From contig CAWHDV010000017.1 in the NCBI GenBank assembly GCA_963828185.1, positions 248,001 through 312,000 on the forward strand: DNA of 64,000 nt. The letters are read 5' to 3'. Below the pieces are notes generated by a model, which was not told where the DNA came from, did not search any database, and saw only the letters and a list, made by a program, of their open reading frames with translations. Each line of letters opens with the position of its first letter. Position 1 is the stretch's first letter. Positions 33,746-43,658 of this stretch are shown here, piece by piece. The stretch is from Rhodoblastus sp963828185 (GTDB taxonomy: Bacteria; Pseudomonadota; Alphaproteobacteria; Rhizobiales; Beijerinckiaceae). Position numbers and translations under genes: made by a program.

Positions 33746-34798
33746 TCAACTTTCGCGCGCCGTCCCACGATTTTTCACCAGGCGGTCAAGCGCGGCGACG
33801 CCCTTGAGCCACTCGCGCGCGTTTTTCGCGGGCGAGCCGCCCATTTTCGCGCCCGCCTCGACATCGGCCATCACCCCGGCCTGCGCGCCAATTTGCGCCC
33901 CCATGCCAATGCGCAAATGGCCGGTCAGGCCAGCCTGCCCGGCGACGACGACGAAATCGCCGAGTTCCGTCGAGCCGGAAATGCCGACCTGGCTGACGAT
34001 GACGCAGTGGCGGCCGATCACCACATTATGGGCGATCTGCACCAGATTATCGATTTTCGTGCCCTCGCCGATGATCGTGTCGCGATTGGCGCCGCGATCG
34101 ATGGTCGAATTGGCGCCGATCTCGACATCATCCTGGATGACGACGCGGCCGATCTGCGGCACTTTCAGGTGGCCGCGCGGCCCCATGGCGAAGCCGAAAC
34201 CGTCCTGGCCGATGCGCGCGCCGGGATGGATGATGACGCGATCGCCGACCAGCGCGTTGCAGACCGTCGCGCCCGCGCCGACCGCGCTGCCGCGTCCGAT
34301 CCGCACGTCCGGCCCGATCACCGCATTGGGGCCGATCAGCGCGCCCGCGCCGATCTCAGCGCGCGGTCCGATCACCGCGCCGGGATCGACGGTGACGTCG
34401 GCTTCGAGCCGCGCCTCGGGATGGACATTGGCCCCCGGCGAGACGCCATGCGAACCAAACAGCGAACCCGGCCGCGCCGCGTCCGGATAGAGCCGCGCCG
34501 TCACCAGGGCGCAGGCGCGATAAGGCTCGCGCACGACCAGCGCCGCGACATGCTTCGGCGCCCTGTCGGCGTAGCGCTCGCCAATCAGCACGGCGCTGGC
34601 CTGAGTCTTCTCCAGCTGATCCACGTATTTGGGATTGTCGAGAAACACCAGATCGCCCGGCCGCGCGCGGTCAAGCGGCGCGACATCGAGGATCGTCTGG
34701 CCGAGATCGACCTCCGGCGCCGCTTTCGCCCCGGTCCATTCGACGATTTCCGCCAGCGTCGGCGACAGGGTCCGGCGGAAGAATTTCATCTCGTCCAT
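33746..34798 (-). CDS. lpxD: UDP-3-O-acylglucosamine N-acyltransferase
   Basis: 350 residues. An N-terminal uridine-binding domain (residues 1-100, including GDLVFLDNPKYV) is followed by left-handed beta-helix repeats (IGPRAEIGAGALIGPNAVIG). The start 34798 has AGGAG 7 nt upstream. It adds the N-linked acyl chain in the third step of lipid A synthesis. A terminator separates it from bamA, so it probably starts its own transcript with fabZ-lpxA-lpxI-lpxB. Confidence 0.96.
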   Translation of the reverse strand: MDEMKFFRRTLSPTLAEIVEWTGAKAAPEVDLGQTILDVAPLDRARPGDLVFLDNPKYVDQLEKTQASAVLIGERYADRAPKHVAALVVREPYRACALVTARLYPDAARPGSLFGSHGVSPGANVHPEARLEADVTVDPGAVIGPRAEIGAGALIGPNAVIGPDVRIGRGSAVGAGATVCNALVGDRVIIHPGARIGQDGFGFAMGPRGHLKVPQIGRVVIQDDVEIGANSTIDRGANRDTIIGEGTKIDNLVQIAHNVVIGRHCVIVSQVGISGSTELGDFVVVAGQAGLTGHLRIGMGAQIGAQAGVMADVEAGAKMGGSPAKNAREWLKGVAALDRLVKNRGTARES

Positions 34799-34899
34799 CG
34801 CGAGGCTCCTGCGTCCGGCGCCAAACCGGCTTTTTTCGTGTCAGTCCAGCTCAATAGCGGAATGTATCGAAACCGGCGCATGAAAAGCGCCCGAATATG

Positions 34900-34929
34900 A
34901 AAAAGGCGCGGCCGGGGCCGCGCCTTTTT
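34900..34929. terminator. Terminator after bamA
   Basis: 14-bp perfect stem AAAAAGGCGCGGCC / GGCCGCGCCTTTTT with a 2-nt loop. On the minus strand it ends bamA transcription and splits bamA from the lpxD operon. Confidence 0.9.
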
Positions 34930-34946
34930 GTTCGCGCGCAATGCGA

Positions 34947-37442
34947 TCAGAAGTTCGTGCCGCCAGAGAAGCTGAACTGCTGCAGCACGTCGGCGCTGTT
35001 CCGGCTCGTGGCGTAGGCGTAGTTGACGCGGATCGGACCCATCGGCGAGGCCCAGATCAGGCCGACGCCGACCGACGAACGGATGCCCGACTCGCCGCCG
35101 ACATTGATACAGGGCCCCTGGGTGAAGGCCGCGTTGGCCGCATTGATCGTGGCCTGCTTGTTCGTCGCGTTACAGGCGAAGTTCGCGGCTGAGGCAGAAT
35201 AGCCGTTAATCGCGAAGGCGGTCCCGCCAGTATAGTCGCCTAGCCAACCGGCGTCGGCGAAAATCGCGCCCTTGAGGCCGATATCGCGCGGCAGACCCCA
35301 GATCGGGAACTGCGCTTCCAGCGAAGCGCCGTAATATTGCGTGCCGCCGAGCGCGTTGCCGTTGTTGTTGCCGAAGAACGTGTTGGTCACGTCGCGCGGA
35401 CCGATGCCGCCCGGCGCGAAGCCGCGCACCAGACTGTCGCCGAGATTGAAATTGTCGACGATGCGCAACTGCTTGTCGCCGAACGGAACGATATCACCGC
35501 CTTGCAAGTGCAGCACGCCGACGATGTCGTCGAAGTAAAGCTCGTGATAGGCGCGGATATCGCCGGTCGTGCGCAGGAAGTCGGAATCGCCGCCGACGCC
35601 GGCCAAATCCTGCCTCAGGTCGGCGTGGATGCCGCTGTGGGGATCGCGCGGGTTGTCGAGCGAATTGTAAGACAGCGTATAGCCGACCATCGAGGTGACC
35701 CAGTCGCCCGTGGCCTGTTTCAAGGCGACCGAGGCTTCGCCGTTGGTCAGACAGTTGTTGGTCGAACTCAACGCGGTGGCGCCAGAAGTGCCGGGCGTCG
35801 TTCCCACAATCGGACTCGCGCAGTCGTTATACGGCTGGCTCGAGCTGTTCGGGATGGTCAGGCGCGAATTGTACAGCGTATAGCGCGGGCCGATCGAAAT
35901 CTCGTCGGTCAGCGGCAGCCCGAAGCGGATTGTGCCGCCGGTGACCCAGTTCGAATAATAGGCGTACTGGGAGGCGTCGGTGACCTTGCTGTAGAGGTCG
36001 AAGCCGGCGGCGAGGCGCTGGTCGAGGAAGAAAGGTTCGGTATAGTTCAGCTCGACGCCCTGGGCGTACTGGCCCAGCGACACCGAGGTGCGGATGTAGT
36101 CGCCCCGGCCCAGCAAGTTCGACTGGGTGACCGAGACTTCGGCGAGGAAACCAACCGTCGTCGAATAGCCGCCGGAAATCGAGAAATTGCCGGTGGACTT
36201 CTCTTCGACATCGACGTCGACGACGACGCGGTCGGCGGACGAACCGGCCTCGTTGGTGATCTTCACCTTCTTGAAGAAGCCGAGCGCGTTCAGACGGCGT
36301 TCCGCCTTGTCGATCATCGCCTTGTTGTAGGCGTCGCCCTCGCCGATATCGAATTCGCGGCGAATGACGTAATCGCGGGTCGCGGTATTGCCGCGAATAT
36401 TGATGCGCTGAATATAGACGCGCGGTCCGTCCTCGGCGATGAAGGACAGCGAAACCGTATGAGTCGACGGATCGCGGTCGCCGCGCGGCGTGACTTGCGT
36501 GAAGGGATAGCCACGCCTGGAAATCGCCGCCGACATCTTCTCGACCGACTTCTGCACCTTGTCGCCGTCGTAGATATCGCCCTTGTGAACCCAGACGTCG
36601 CCTTCGAGCGAGCTGGCGGCGACATCATGCAGGTGCGAATCCACATGCACCGAACTGACGGTGTATTGCGCGCCTTCCTCGACGGTGATGGTGACGATGT
36701 AGCCGCCCTTGGCGGCGTCATAGACCGCGTCTTCGCCGATGAGGCGGAAATCGGCGTAGCCGTTCTTGAGGTAATAGCGGCGGATCGCCTCGCCGTCCTT
36801 GGCCAGGCGGTCGGGATCGTACACGTCCGACGTCTTGATGAACGACAGGTAGTTCATCTCCGTCGTCTCCATCAGCCCCAGCAGACGCGACGTCGAAAAG
36901 ACGTGGTTGCCGACGAAGTGGATTTCCTTGATGCCGGTCTTTTCGCCCTCATTGATGTCGAAAACGACGTCGACCGTGCCGCGCGGGGTCTGCACCGTGC
37001 GCGCGGTCACCTTGGCGCCGGAACGGCCGGCGCGCTGGTAGATGTCCTCGATGCGCTGCACATCGGCGTCGACCGTCGCCTGGTTGTAGCCGCCGCGCGG
37101 TTTCGACTGGATCTCTTTCTCGAGCTCCTCCGACTTCACCTTGCTGTTGCCGACGAAGACCACGTGATTGATGACCGTCGAATTCTCGACGACGCGAACC
37201 ACCAGCGCCCCGCCCCTGTGGCTGACTTGGACGTCCGAAAAATAACCGGTGGCGTAGAGCTTCTTGATGGCGTCATTGGTGTCGCCGCCAGTGAAATACG
37301 ACCGGATCGTCTCTGCGTCGACCCGCTTGTTGCCCTGGACGACGACCGTCTCGGCGCGCGCGATCGCAGGAACGGCCATGGAGCTGGCGACCAGCAGGAC
37401 CGCCAGCGCGGACCGGCTCAAAAGACCTTGGCGAAACTTCAT
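34947..37442 (-). CDS. bamA: Outer membrane protein assembly factor BamA
   Basis: 831 residues from ATG 37442 (GGAGA upstream). A signal peptide (ALAVLLVASSMAVPAIARA) precedes five POTRA domains (about residues 30-420) and a 16-strand barrel. The barrel carries the conserved VRGF motif (LVRGFAPGGIGPRD) and ends in a C-terminal Phe (GGTNF). BamA inserts beta-barrel proteins in the outer membrane. The frame is open a little upstream but without SD. Confidence 0.97.
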   Translation of the reverse strand: MKFRQGLLSRSALAVLLVASSMAVPAIARAETVVVQGNKRVDAETIRSYFTGGDTNDAIKKLYATGYFSDVQVSHRGGALVVRVVENSTVINHVVFVGNSKVKSEELEKEIQSKPRGGYNQATVDADVQRIEDIYQRAGRSGAKVTARTVQTPRGTVDVVFDINEGEKTGIKEIHFVGNHVFSTSRLLGLMETTEMNYLSFIKTSDVYDPDRLAKDGEAIRRYYLKNGYADFRLIGEDAVYDAAKGGYIVTITVEEGAQYTVSSVHVDSHLHDVAASSLEGDVWVHKGDIYDGDKVQKSVEKMSAAISRRGYPFTQVTPRGDRDPSTHTVSLSFIAEDGPRVYIQRINIRGNTATRDYVIRREFDIGEGDAYNKAMIDKAERRLNALGFFKKVKITNEAGSSADRVVVDVDVEEKSTGNFSISGGYSTTVGFLAEVSVTQSNLLGRGDYIRTSVSLGQYAQGVELNYTEPFFLDQRLAAGFDLYSKVTDASQYAYYSNWVTGGTIRFGLPLTDEISIGPRYTLYNSRLTIPNSSSQPYNDCASPIVGTTPGTSGATALSSTNNCLTNGEASVALKQATGDWVTSMVGYTLSYNSLDNPRDPHSGIHADLRQDLAGVGGDSDFLRTTGDIRAYHELYFDDIVGVLHLQGGDIVPFGDKQLRIVDNFNLGDSLVRGFAPGGIGPRDVTNTFFGNNNGNALGGTQYYGASLEAQFPIWGLPRDIGLKGAIFADAGWLGDYTGGTAFAINGYSASAANFACNATNKQATINAANAAFTQGPCINVGGESGIRSSVGVGLIWASPMGPIRVNYAYATSRNSADVLQQFSFSGGTNF

Positions 37443-37799
37443 TGAAACCCGGTCTCCGTGACTATTGCGTCCAGGGCTATACGCCATGCGACGGACGCCG
37501 GACAAGACAAATCCGACGCGTGTAAACTCTGCCCGAACTGGATAGCACAATCCAAGCCCGAACATTGCGACTCTGCTTCTACAAGGTTTATGAAATCCTG
37601 CAAATGCCCAAGGTCGGATGTGCCGTTTTTTTACGATGCCGTTGCCCGTAAGCCACGCTCCCTAGACCTATTTCCGCCGCAATTCCGGACGTTACGCGCG
37701 ATCGGCGCCCCACGCGGCGCGGGCCGGAGGCTCAACGGAAAAGCCCATTGCGGCGGGCCGCAATGGGCTTTGGCGACATGAACCTTCAGCTTATTTGGA
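37443..37799. other. 357-bp intergenic region between rseP and bamA
   Basis: Holds the rseP terminator (37740-37771) and, nearer bamA, presumably its promoter. No gene is recognised; the open frame at 37458-37781 on the plus strand crosses the terminator and has no protein-like features. Confidence 0.6.
37740..37771. terminator. Terminator after rseP
   Basis: 14-bp perfect stem AAAGCCCATTGCGG / CCGCAATGGGCTTT with a 4-nt loop; on the minus strand it is followed by TTTTCC. It lies 28 nt after the rseP stop. Confidence 0.85.
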
Positions 37800-38945
37800 T
37801 CAACCGAGATTCAGCCAATGCCGGGTCACGCGGGCGATGTCGTTATAGGTGGACACCACCAGCAGGGTCGCGACGAAGGCCAGCCCGATCTTGAAGCCGA
37901 ATTCCTGCGTCTTGGGCGTCAGGGCCTTCCCGCGCGCCGCCTCGAAACCATAGTAGAGCAGATGACCGCCATCCAGCAGCGGAACCGGCAGGAGGTTCAG
38001 GAGGCCGATGGAAATCGAGAGAATGGCCGCGAGATTGAACAGCGGCCAGATGCCGGCCTTGGCGACTTCGCCGGAGACCTGGGCGATGCGGATCGGCCCG
38101 GACAATTGCTGCGGCGATTCGCGTCCTTCGGCGAGCCCGCCGAGAAAGGAGCCGGTGCTCGCGACGACATACCATGTCTCATGCCCCGCCTCGAGCGCGG
38201 CCATCGGCAGATTGTAGGTCTGTGTGCGCCAGTTCGCCGCGCCGCCGCCCGCCATGACGCCGAGCACGCCGACCCGGTTGACGCCAAATGGAGTCTTCAC
38301 GTCCTTGCGCTGAGGCGTGGCGTCGAGGTCCACCTTCTTGCCGCCGCGATCGACGACGAAACGCAGTTGCTTGTCGCTGGACGCCGCGACGATGCGCTGC
38401 ATGTCGAGAAAGCCGTCGATCTTCACGCCATCGATGGCGACGACGAGATCGCCCTTCTGGAAGCCAGCATTTGAGGCGGCGCTGCCCGCGACCACGGTTT
38501 CGACGCGCGGGGTCAGGATCTGCCGGCCCTCGAAATAGAACAGACCGGTGAATATGACGAGCGCCAGCACGAAATTGGCGGCGGGGCCCGCCGCGACCAC
38601 GGCCGCGCGCTTCCATACATTCTGGGCGAAAAACGTGACGGCCCGCTCCGATTCGGGCATGGCCGTCGCGGCGTCAAAATCGGGTTCGCTCGCCCCGTTG
38701 GCGTCGCCATGAAAGCGGACATAGCCGCCAAGCGGCAAGGCGGCGAGCCGCCAGCGCGTGCCGCGGCGGTCAGTGAAATGGGCGATTTCCGGGCCAAAAC
38801 CCATGGAAAAGGCGTCGACCTGCACGCCGCACCACCGACCGACCAAGAAATGCCCCAGTTCGTGAAAGAACACGACCATGCTGAGCACGAAGATGAAGGG
38901 CACGAGATAGGATCCCAATGTCCACAGCGAATGAAAAATTGACAT
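37800..38945 (-). CDS. rseP: Site-2 intramembrane protease RseP
   Basis: 381 residues. Zinc-binding HELGH motif in the first membrane segment (VVFFHELGHFLVGRW), one PDZ domain (about residues 130-210), and LLNLLPVPLLDGGHLLYY carrying the third metal ligand. It cleaves anti-sigma factors and remnant signal peptides in the membrane. It is downstream of dxr with about 90 nt between and ends at a terminator. Confidence 0.96.
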   Translation of the reverse strand: MSIFHSLWTLGSYLVPFIFVLSMVVFFHELGHFLVGRWCGVQVDAFSMGFGPEIAHFTDRRGTRWRLAALPLGGYVRFHGDANGASEPDFDAATAMPESERAVTFFAQNVWKRAAVVAAGPAANFVLALVIFTGLFYFEGRQILTPRVETVVAGSAASNAGFQKGDLVVAIDGVKIDGFLDMQRIVAASSDKQLRFVVDRGGKKVDLDATPQRKDVKTPFGVNRVGVLGVMAGGGAANWRTQTYNLPMAALEAGHETWYVVASTGSFLGGLAEGRESPQQLSGPIRIAQVSGEVAKAGIWPLFNLAAILSISIGLLNLLPVPLLDGGHLLYYGFEAARGKALTPKTQEFGFKIGLAFVATLLVVSTYNDIARVTRHWLNLG

Positions 38946-39033
38946 GACAACTCCCCGACCCGGGCAATCGACGGAGCGAGGCTCCAGTTGACGCGCGAAT
39001 GGTTACCAGTGTGTTACCATGCCGGAATGCGGA

Positions 39034-40215
39034 TTAACGGGAAAGCCCCGCAAGCCGCGCCAGCGACCTTTCTCGCACAATATGGTCAACAGCGAGGGCC
39101 GACGCTATATCTGCCGGCGCCTTGGCCTCGCCTTCGCCTGCAAAAACCTCGCATATCGCCTCAACATTCTCTGCGATCTCATTGAAGCTGATGCGTTTTT
39201 GCAGAAACGCCGCAACCATTACCTCATTCGCCGCATTGAGGATGGTCGGCATGGCCCCACCCGCCGCCAGCGCATCCATGGCGACACGCAAGGCCGGGAA
39301 CCTCGCAAAATCCGGCTTCTCGAATGTTAACGCGCCGATTTCGGCCAAATCGAGACGGCGGGCCTGGGTCGTCACCCGCTCCGGCCAGGCGAGGCAATGG
39401 GCGATCGGCACCTTCATGTCCGGAACCGCCATGCCCGCCGTCACCGCGCCGTCGGCGAAGGACACGAGTCCGTGCACGATCGACTGCGGATGCACGAGCA
39501 CGTCGAGCTTTTTCGCATCGACGCCGAAGACATGCAGCGCCTCGATCAATTCCAGGCCCTTGTTCATCAGGCTGGCGGAATCGATGGTGACTTTCGGTCC
39601 CATCGCCCAGTTGGGATGCGCCAGCGCCTGTTCCGGCGTCGCAGCCGCTATGCGTTCCGCGCTCCATGTGCGGAACGGGCCGCCCGAGGCGGTCAGCCAC
39701 ATTTTTTCGATCCGGTCGGCGCTCTCCCCGCCCAGCGCCTGGAAGATGGCGTTGTGCTCGGAATCCATCGGCAGGATGCGCACGCCCATCTCGCGCGCCT
39801 TGCGCATAAAAGGCTCGCCGGCGCAGACCAGGCATTCCTTGTTGGCCAGCGCCACGTCGCGGCCCGCCGCGACGGCGGCGTAAGTGGGCTCGACGCCGGC
39901 CGCGCCAGCAATGGCGCCGATGACAAGATCGGCCTGCATGCAGGCGGCCTGCCGCAAGGCCTCGGGGCCGGCCGCGGCCTCGATGCCGGAACCGGACAAT
40001 TGCGCTTTCAGCTCTCCATAGGCGGATGGCTCGGCGACGGCCGCGAATTTCGCACCGAGAACCCGGGCGACGCGCGCAAGGCCCTTGGCGTCGCGGCCGC
40101 CCGCCACGGCCATGGTCTCGAAGGCGCCGGGCGCGCCAAGAATCACCGCTTCCGTCGAGCGGCCGATCGAGCCGGTCGCGCCAAGGATGGTCAGTTTTTT
40201 GCGAGCGGCGGTCAT
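39034..40215 (-). CDS. dxr: 1-deoxy-D-xylulose 5-phosphate reductoisomerase
   Basis: 393 residues. NADPH-binding ILGATGSIGRSTEAVI at the start, metal-site PMDSEHNAIFQ in the middle, and helical C-terminal domain. It makes methylerythritol 4-phosphate, the committed step of the MEP isoprenoid pathway. It is 7 nt after cdsA. Confidence 0.97.
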   Translation of the reverse strand: MTAARKKLTILGATGSIGRSTEAVILGAPGAFETMAVAGGRDAKGLARVARVLGAKFAAVAEPSAYGELKAQLSGSGIEAAAGPEALRQAACMQADLVIGAIAGAAGVEPTYAAVAAGRDVALANKECLVCAGEPFMRKAREMGVRILPMDSEHNAIFQALGGESADRIEKMWLTASGGPFRTWSAERIAAATPEQALAHPNWAMGPKVTIDSASLMNKGLELIEALHVFGVDAKKLDVLVHPQSIVHGLVSFADGAVTAGMAVPDMKVPIAHCLAWPERVTTQARRLDLAEIGALTFEKPDFARFPALRVAMDALAAGGAMPTILNAANEVMVAAFLQKRISFNEIAENVEAICEVFAGEGEAKAPADIASALAVDHIVRERSLARLAGLSR

Positions 40216-40222
40216 GGCGATC

Positions 40223-41110
40223 CTATGGCCAGAAGAAGAGTCCGGCCGCGGGGCTCGGCAGGCCGCGCCAGAGGCCGAACAGGGCGGCGAAGATCGCTGC
40301 GGCGATAAAGCCGTCGAGCCGGTCCATGAAACCGCCGTGGCCGGGAATCAGGCGGCTCGAATCCTTGACGTCGTAGCAACGCTTGACCCAGGATTCGAAC
40401 AAGTCCCCGCCCTGCGCCAGGGCCGCGGCGACAAGGCCGAGCAAAAAGAGCGGCAGGAGCGGCGCGTTGACGTCGCGCCAGAGGTGCGCGGTCAGCGCGC
40501 CAAGGCTCGCGCCGCAGAAAATGCCGACCAGGAAGCCGGACCAGGTCTTGCCGGGCGAGATTCGCGGACAGAGCTTCGCGCCGCCGATCAGCCGGCCGCC
40601 GAAATAGGCGCAGACATCCGTGCCCCAGACGACCGCGAACAGCCATCCAATCGCGCAAGCGCCGAAAAATGGCGCGTGGCGGAGGGTGATCGTCGCCAGC
40701 AGCAGGCCGCCCGCGTAAACGACGCCCGCAGCCGCCCACAGGCTGTAGCCTCGCCCCGCCGCCCAGGCGCAGAAGCCGGCGGCGAGCGCCAGCGCGACGA
40801 GCGCCATTTCGCCCTGCCCAAACCGACAGAGCGCCGCCGCAAGGCACAAGGTCGCCCCTCCGGCGAACAGCCTGATCCACGGCAGCGGCGCCCCGATCAG
40901 GCGCTGCCATTCCCAATAGACCGCAAGGGCCGCGCCAAGCCAGAACAGCACGAAGACGACGCGGCCGGCCCAGAGCGCGAAAACCGCCGCCGCGACCAGC
41001 ACAAGGGCGGAGACCGCGCGCAGGCCGAGGTCGCCGAGGCGGTAGCGCGCCATCAGGCCCGGCGGGTTTTCCTGCGGCCGCCCGGATGGCGGAAGTTCGT
41101 CGCTGTTCAT
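40223..41110 (-). CDS. cdsA: Phosphatidate cytidylyltransferase
   Basis: 295 residues, eight or so membrane helices. The CDP-alcohol signature region is seen as PGKTWSGFLVG and, near the end, KDSSRLIPGHGGFMDRLDG. It makes CDP-diacylglycerol for phospholipid synthesis. It follows uppS by 22 nt. Confidence 0.95.
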   Translation of the reverse strand: MNSDELPPSGRPQENPPGLMARYRLGDLGLRAVSALVLVAAAVFALWAGRVVFVLFWLGAALAVYWEWQRLIGAPLPWIRLFAGGATLCLAAALCRFGQGEMALVALALAAGFCAWAAGRGYSLWAAAGVVYAGGLLLATITLRHAPFFGACAIGWLFAVVWGTDVCAYFGGRLIGGAKLCPRISPGKTWSGFLVGIFCGASLGALTAHLWRDVNAPLLPLFLLGLVAAALAQGGDLFESWVKRCYDVKDSSRLIPGHGGFMDRLDGFIAAAIFAALFGLWRGLPSPAAGLFFWP

Positions 41111-41132
41111 GCGTGATCCGAAAAAGCAACCA

Positions 41133-41990
41133 TCATGACGCCGACTTCACCTTCTCGACGTGGGCGCCGACCACGCTTTCGACAAGCGTCGCGCCGACGC
41201 CGCCAAATCGCCTTTCGCGGGCGCGAAAGGAATCGATGGCTGACTGGAAGGCCTGGCGGTCGAAATCCGGCCAGTAGATCGGCAGGAACACCAATTCGCT
41301 GTAAGCCGCCTGCCACATCAAAAAGTTCGACAGGCGCATCTCGCCGGACGTCCGGATGATGAGATCGGGATCGGGAGCTTCGGCCGTCTGCAGGCGGCTG
41401 GCGAATAACGCCTCGTCGATCGCTTCGGGCCGCAACCGCCCCGCCGCGGCCTCCCGCGCCAGCGCGCGCGCCGCCTCGACGATTTCCTGCCGCGCGCCGT
41501 AGTTGAAGGCGACGATCAGGTCGAGCTTGTCATTGTCGCGGGTGCGCGCCTCCGCCTCTTCCAGCAGGGCCACGATATCGGGCTTGAGATTGTCGCGCTC
41601 GCCGATCACCCGGATTCTGACGCCGGATTGCTGCAAGGTGATGAGATCATTGCGGATGAAATATTTGAGCAGGCCCATCAATTCGGAAATTTCCTGGGCC
41701 GGCCGCGTCCAGTTCTCGCTCGAGAAACTGTACACGGTCAGATAACGCACGCCGAGGTCGGTGGCCGCGCGTACGGTGCGCCGCAACGCTTCGACGCCGC
41801 GCCTGTGCCCCTCGAAGCGCGGCAGCCCGCGCGACGCCGCCCAGCGGCCGTTGCCGTCCATGATGACGCCGACATGCAGCGGCGTCCGAATCAGCGGCTG
41901 GGGTTCCTGGCCCTGCGGCTCTTGTCTCGGCTCCTGGCTCGCTGCGCGGTGCGCCGCGCCGGCGTCAAATCCCTGATTTTCGCTCATCAA
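41133..41990 (-). CDS. uppS: Undecaprenyl diphosphate synthase
   Basis: 285 residues. cis-Prenyltransferase motifs: GVIMDGNGRWA (catalytic Asp), GHRRGVEAL, YSFSSENWTRP and SGEMRLSNFLMWQAAYSEL. It makes the lipid carrier for peptidoglycan. The N-terminal 35 residues are a Gln/Pro-rich extension; ATG 41987 is an equally good start. A 171-bp gap separates it from frr. Confidence 0.96.
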   Translation of the reverse strand: MMSENQGFDAGAAHRAASQEPRQEPQGQEPQPLIRTPLHVGVIMDGNGRWAASRGLPRFEGHRRGVEALRRTVRAATDLGVRYLTVYSFSSENWTRPAQEISELMGLLKYFIRNDLITLQQSGVRIRVIGERDNLKPDIVALLEEAEARTRDNDKLDLIVAFNYGARQEIVEAARALAREAAAGRLRPEAIDEALFASRLQTAEAPDPDLIIRTSGEMRLSNFLMWQAAYSELVFLPIYWPDFDRQAFQSAIDSFRARERRFGGVGATLVESVVGAHVEKVKSAS

Positions 41991-42161
41991 GCCTCGTCCG
42001 CCCGCCGAAAACAGTCCAAACGGTCTCGCCGGACCTGCCCGAAAGAGCCGACAGAAGCGTGATCGTCCGCAAAAACGCTTGCGTTCATACTGCTTAGCAT
42101 ATCCACGCTGGGGAAACGACGTTTCCGCTGCGCGTCCCCCGCCATATTCACGCCTGTCCCC

Positions 42162-42722
42162 TCAGACCTGCATGATTTCCTTTTCCTTGCCCGCCAGGGC
42201 CTGATCGATTTCGGCGATGGCGGCGTCGGTGGCCTTTTGCACTTCGCTCTCGTGCTTCTTCTCGTCGTCCTCGCTGATCGCCTTGTCCTTGACCAGCTTC
42301 TTCAGCACATCCATGCCGTCGCGGCGGACGTGGCGCACGGCGACGCGCGATTCCTCGGCGTATTTATGGGCGATTTTCGCCAGCTCCTTGCGCCGCTGCT
42401 CGTTGAGTTCGGGGATGCGGATGCGCAGGATCTGGCCTTCGATGGTCGGCGACAGGCCGAGATTGGCGTCACGGATGGCCTTGTCCACCGCGCCGACCAT
42501 GCCCTTGTCCCAGACCTGCACCGCCAGGGCGCGCGATTCCGGCACCGAAACCGTGGCGACCTGGTTGATCGGCATGGCCTGGCCGTAGGCTTCGACCACC
42601 ACCGGCTCGAGCAGGGCCGCCGAGGCGCGGCCGGTGCGCAGGCCGCCAAGTTCGTGACGGAGGGACTGGATGGACGCCTGCATGCGCCGCTTGATGTCAG
42701 CCAGATCGAATTGAACGCTCAT
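42162..42722 (-). CDS. frr: Ribosome recycling factor
   Basis: 186 residues, all-family length. Includes LRTGRASAALLEPVVVEAYG and the C-terminal helices (RRDGMDVLKKLVKDKAISEDD). It splits post-termination ribosomes with EF-G. It lies 63 nt after pyrH. Confidence 0.98.
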   Translation of the reverse strand: MSVQFDLADIKRRMQASIQSLRHELGGLRTGRASAALLEPVVVEAYGQAMPINQVATVSVPESRALAVQVWDKGMVGAVDKAIRDANLGLSPTIEGQILRIRIPELNEQRRKELAKIAHKYAEESRVAVRHVRRDGMDVLKKLVKDKAISEDDEKKHESEVQKATDAAIAEIDQALAGKEKEIMQV

Positions 42723-42785
42723 GTCACACCTGTCCAGAACGGCGCTGAAGCGCCGGAAAATAAAGCATGCCGGATAAAGGCACGA

Positions 42786-43517
42786 TCATCGGGGAACGAC
42801 AAGGGTCGACTTGCCGCGTCCCTCCAGCGCCGCGGTGATGGCGCCGGGTTCAGCGATGGAGAACACGATTATCGGAATCCGGTTCTCTCTCGCAAGAGCA
42901 AAGGCAGCGGTATCCATGATGGCGAGGTTTCTGGAGATCGCCTCGTCGTGGGTCAATCGCTCGTAGCGGGTCGCCGTCGGGTCCTTCTTCGGGTCGGCGG
43001 TATAGACGCCATCGACCTGCGTCGCCTTCATGATCAGGTCGCAGGACAATTCCGCGCCGCGCAGCGCCGCCCCGGTGTCGGTGGTGAAGAAGGGATTGCC
43101 GGTGCCGCCGGCGAGAATGACGATCCGGCCCTTGCCGAGTTGGTGCAGGGCCGCCTGGCGCGAATAGGGCTGGCACAGCGAGGGCATGGGAACGGCGGAC
43201 AGCGCGCGCGCGGGCCAGCCGCGCCGCTCGACCGCGAATTCGATGGCCAGCGCGTTCATCACAGTCGCCAGCATGCCGATGGAATCCGCCCGCGCCCGTT
43301 CGATGCCCTTGTCCGCGCCCTGGATGCCGCGGAAGAAATTGCCGCCGCCGATCACGACCGCGATTTCGACGCCGAGTTCGGCGGCCGAAACCAGGTCGTC
43401 GGCCATGCGGTCGAGCGTTTCGGAATCGAGGCCATGCGTCTGCGAACCCTGCAGCGCCTCGCCGGACAATTTCACCACGACGCGTTTCCATTCCGGAATG
43501 ACGGGTGAGATTGCCAT
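42786..43517 (-). CDS. pyrH: Uridylate kinase
   Basis: 243 residues from ATG 43517 with AGGAGAAG upstream. Amino-acid-kinase fold: VVVKLSGEALQG at the start, VIGGGNFFRG, and FSIAEPGAITAALEG at the end. It phosphorylates UMP. It opens the pyrH-frr-uppS-cdsA-dxr-rseP stretch. A plus-strand gene separates it from tsf, its usual upstream neighbour. Confidence 0.97.
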   Translation of the reverse strand: MAISPVIPEWKRVVVKLSGEALQGSQTHGLDSETLDRMADDLVSAAELGVEIAVVIGGGNFFRGIQGADKGIERARADSIGMLATVMNALAIEFAVERRGWPARALSAVPMPSLCQPYSRQAALHQLGKGRIVILAGGTGNPFFTTDTGAALRGAELSCDLIMKATQVDGVYTADPKKDPTATRYERLTHDEAISRNLAIMDTAAFALARENRIPIIVFSIAEPGAITAALEGRGKSTLVVPR

Positions 43518-43658
43518 GGCGTCTTCTCCTGGGCGGGCCGCGATTCGACACCGTGGCAAGCCTTCTAGCAAAGGCCGGGATTTTATCAAAGGCGCGCTTT
43601 CGACCGGCGCCGGCGCCGCGCCAGCCAATTGTTTACCTCCGGAAGCTATAAAGGCGGC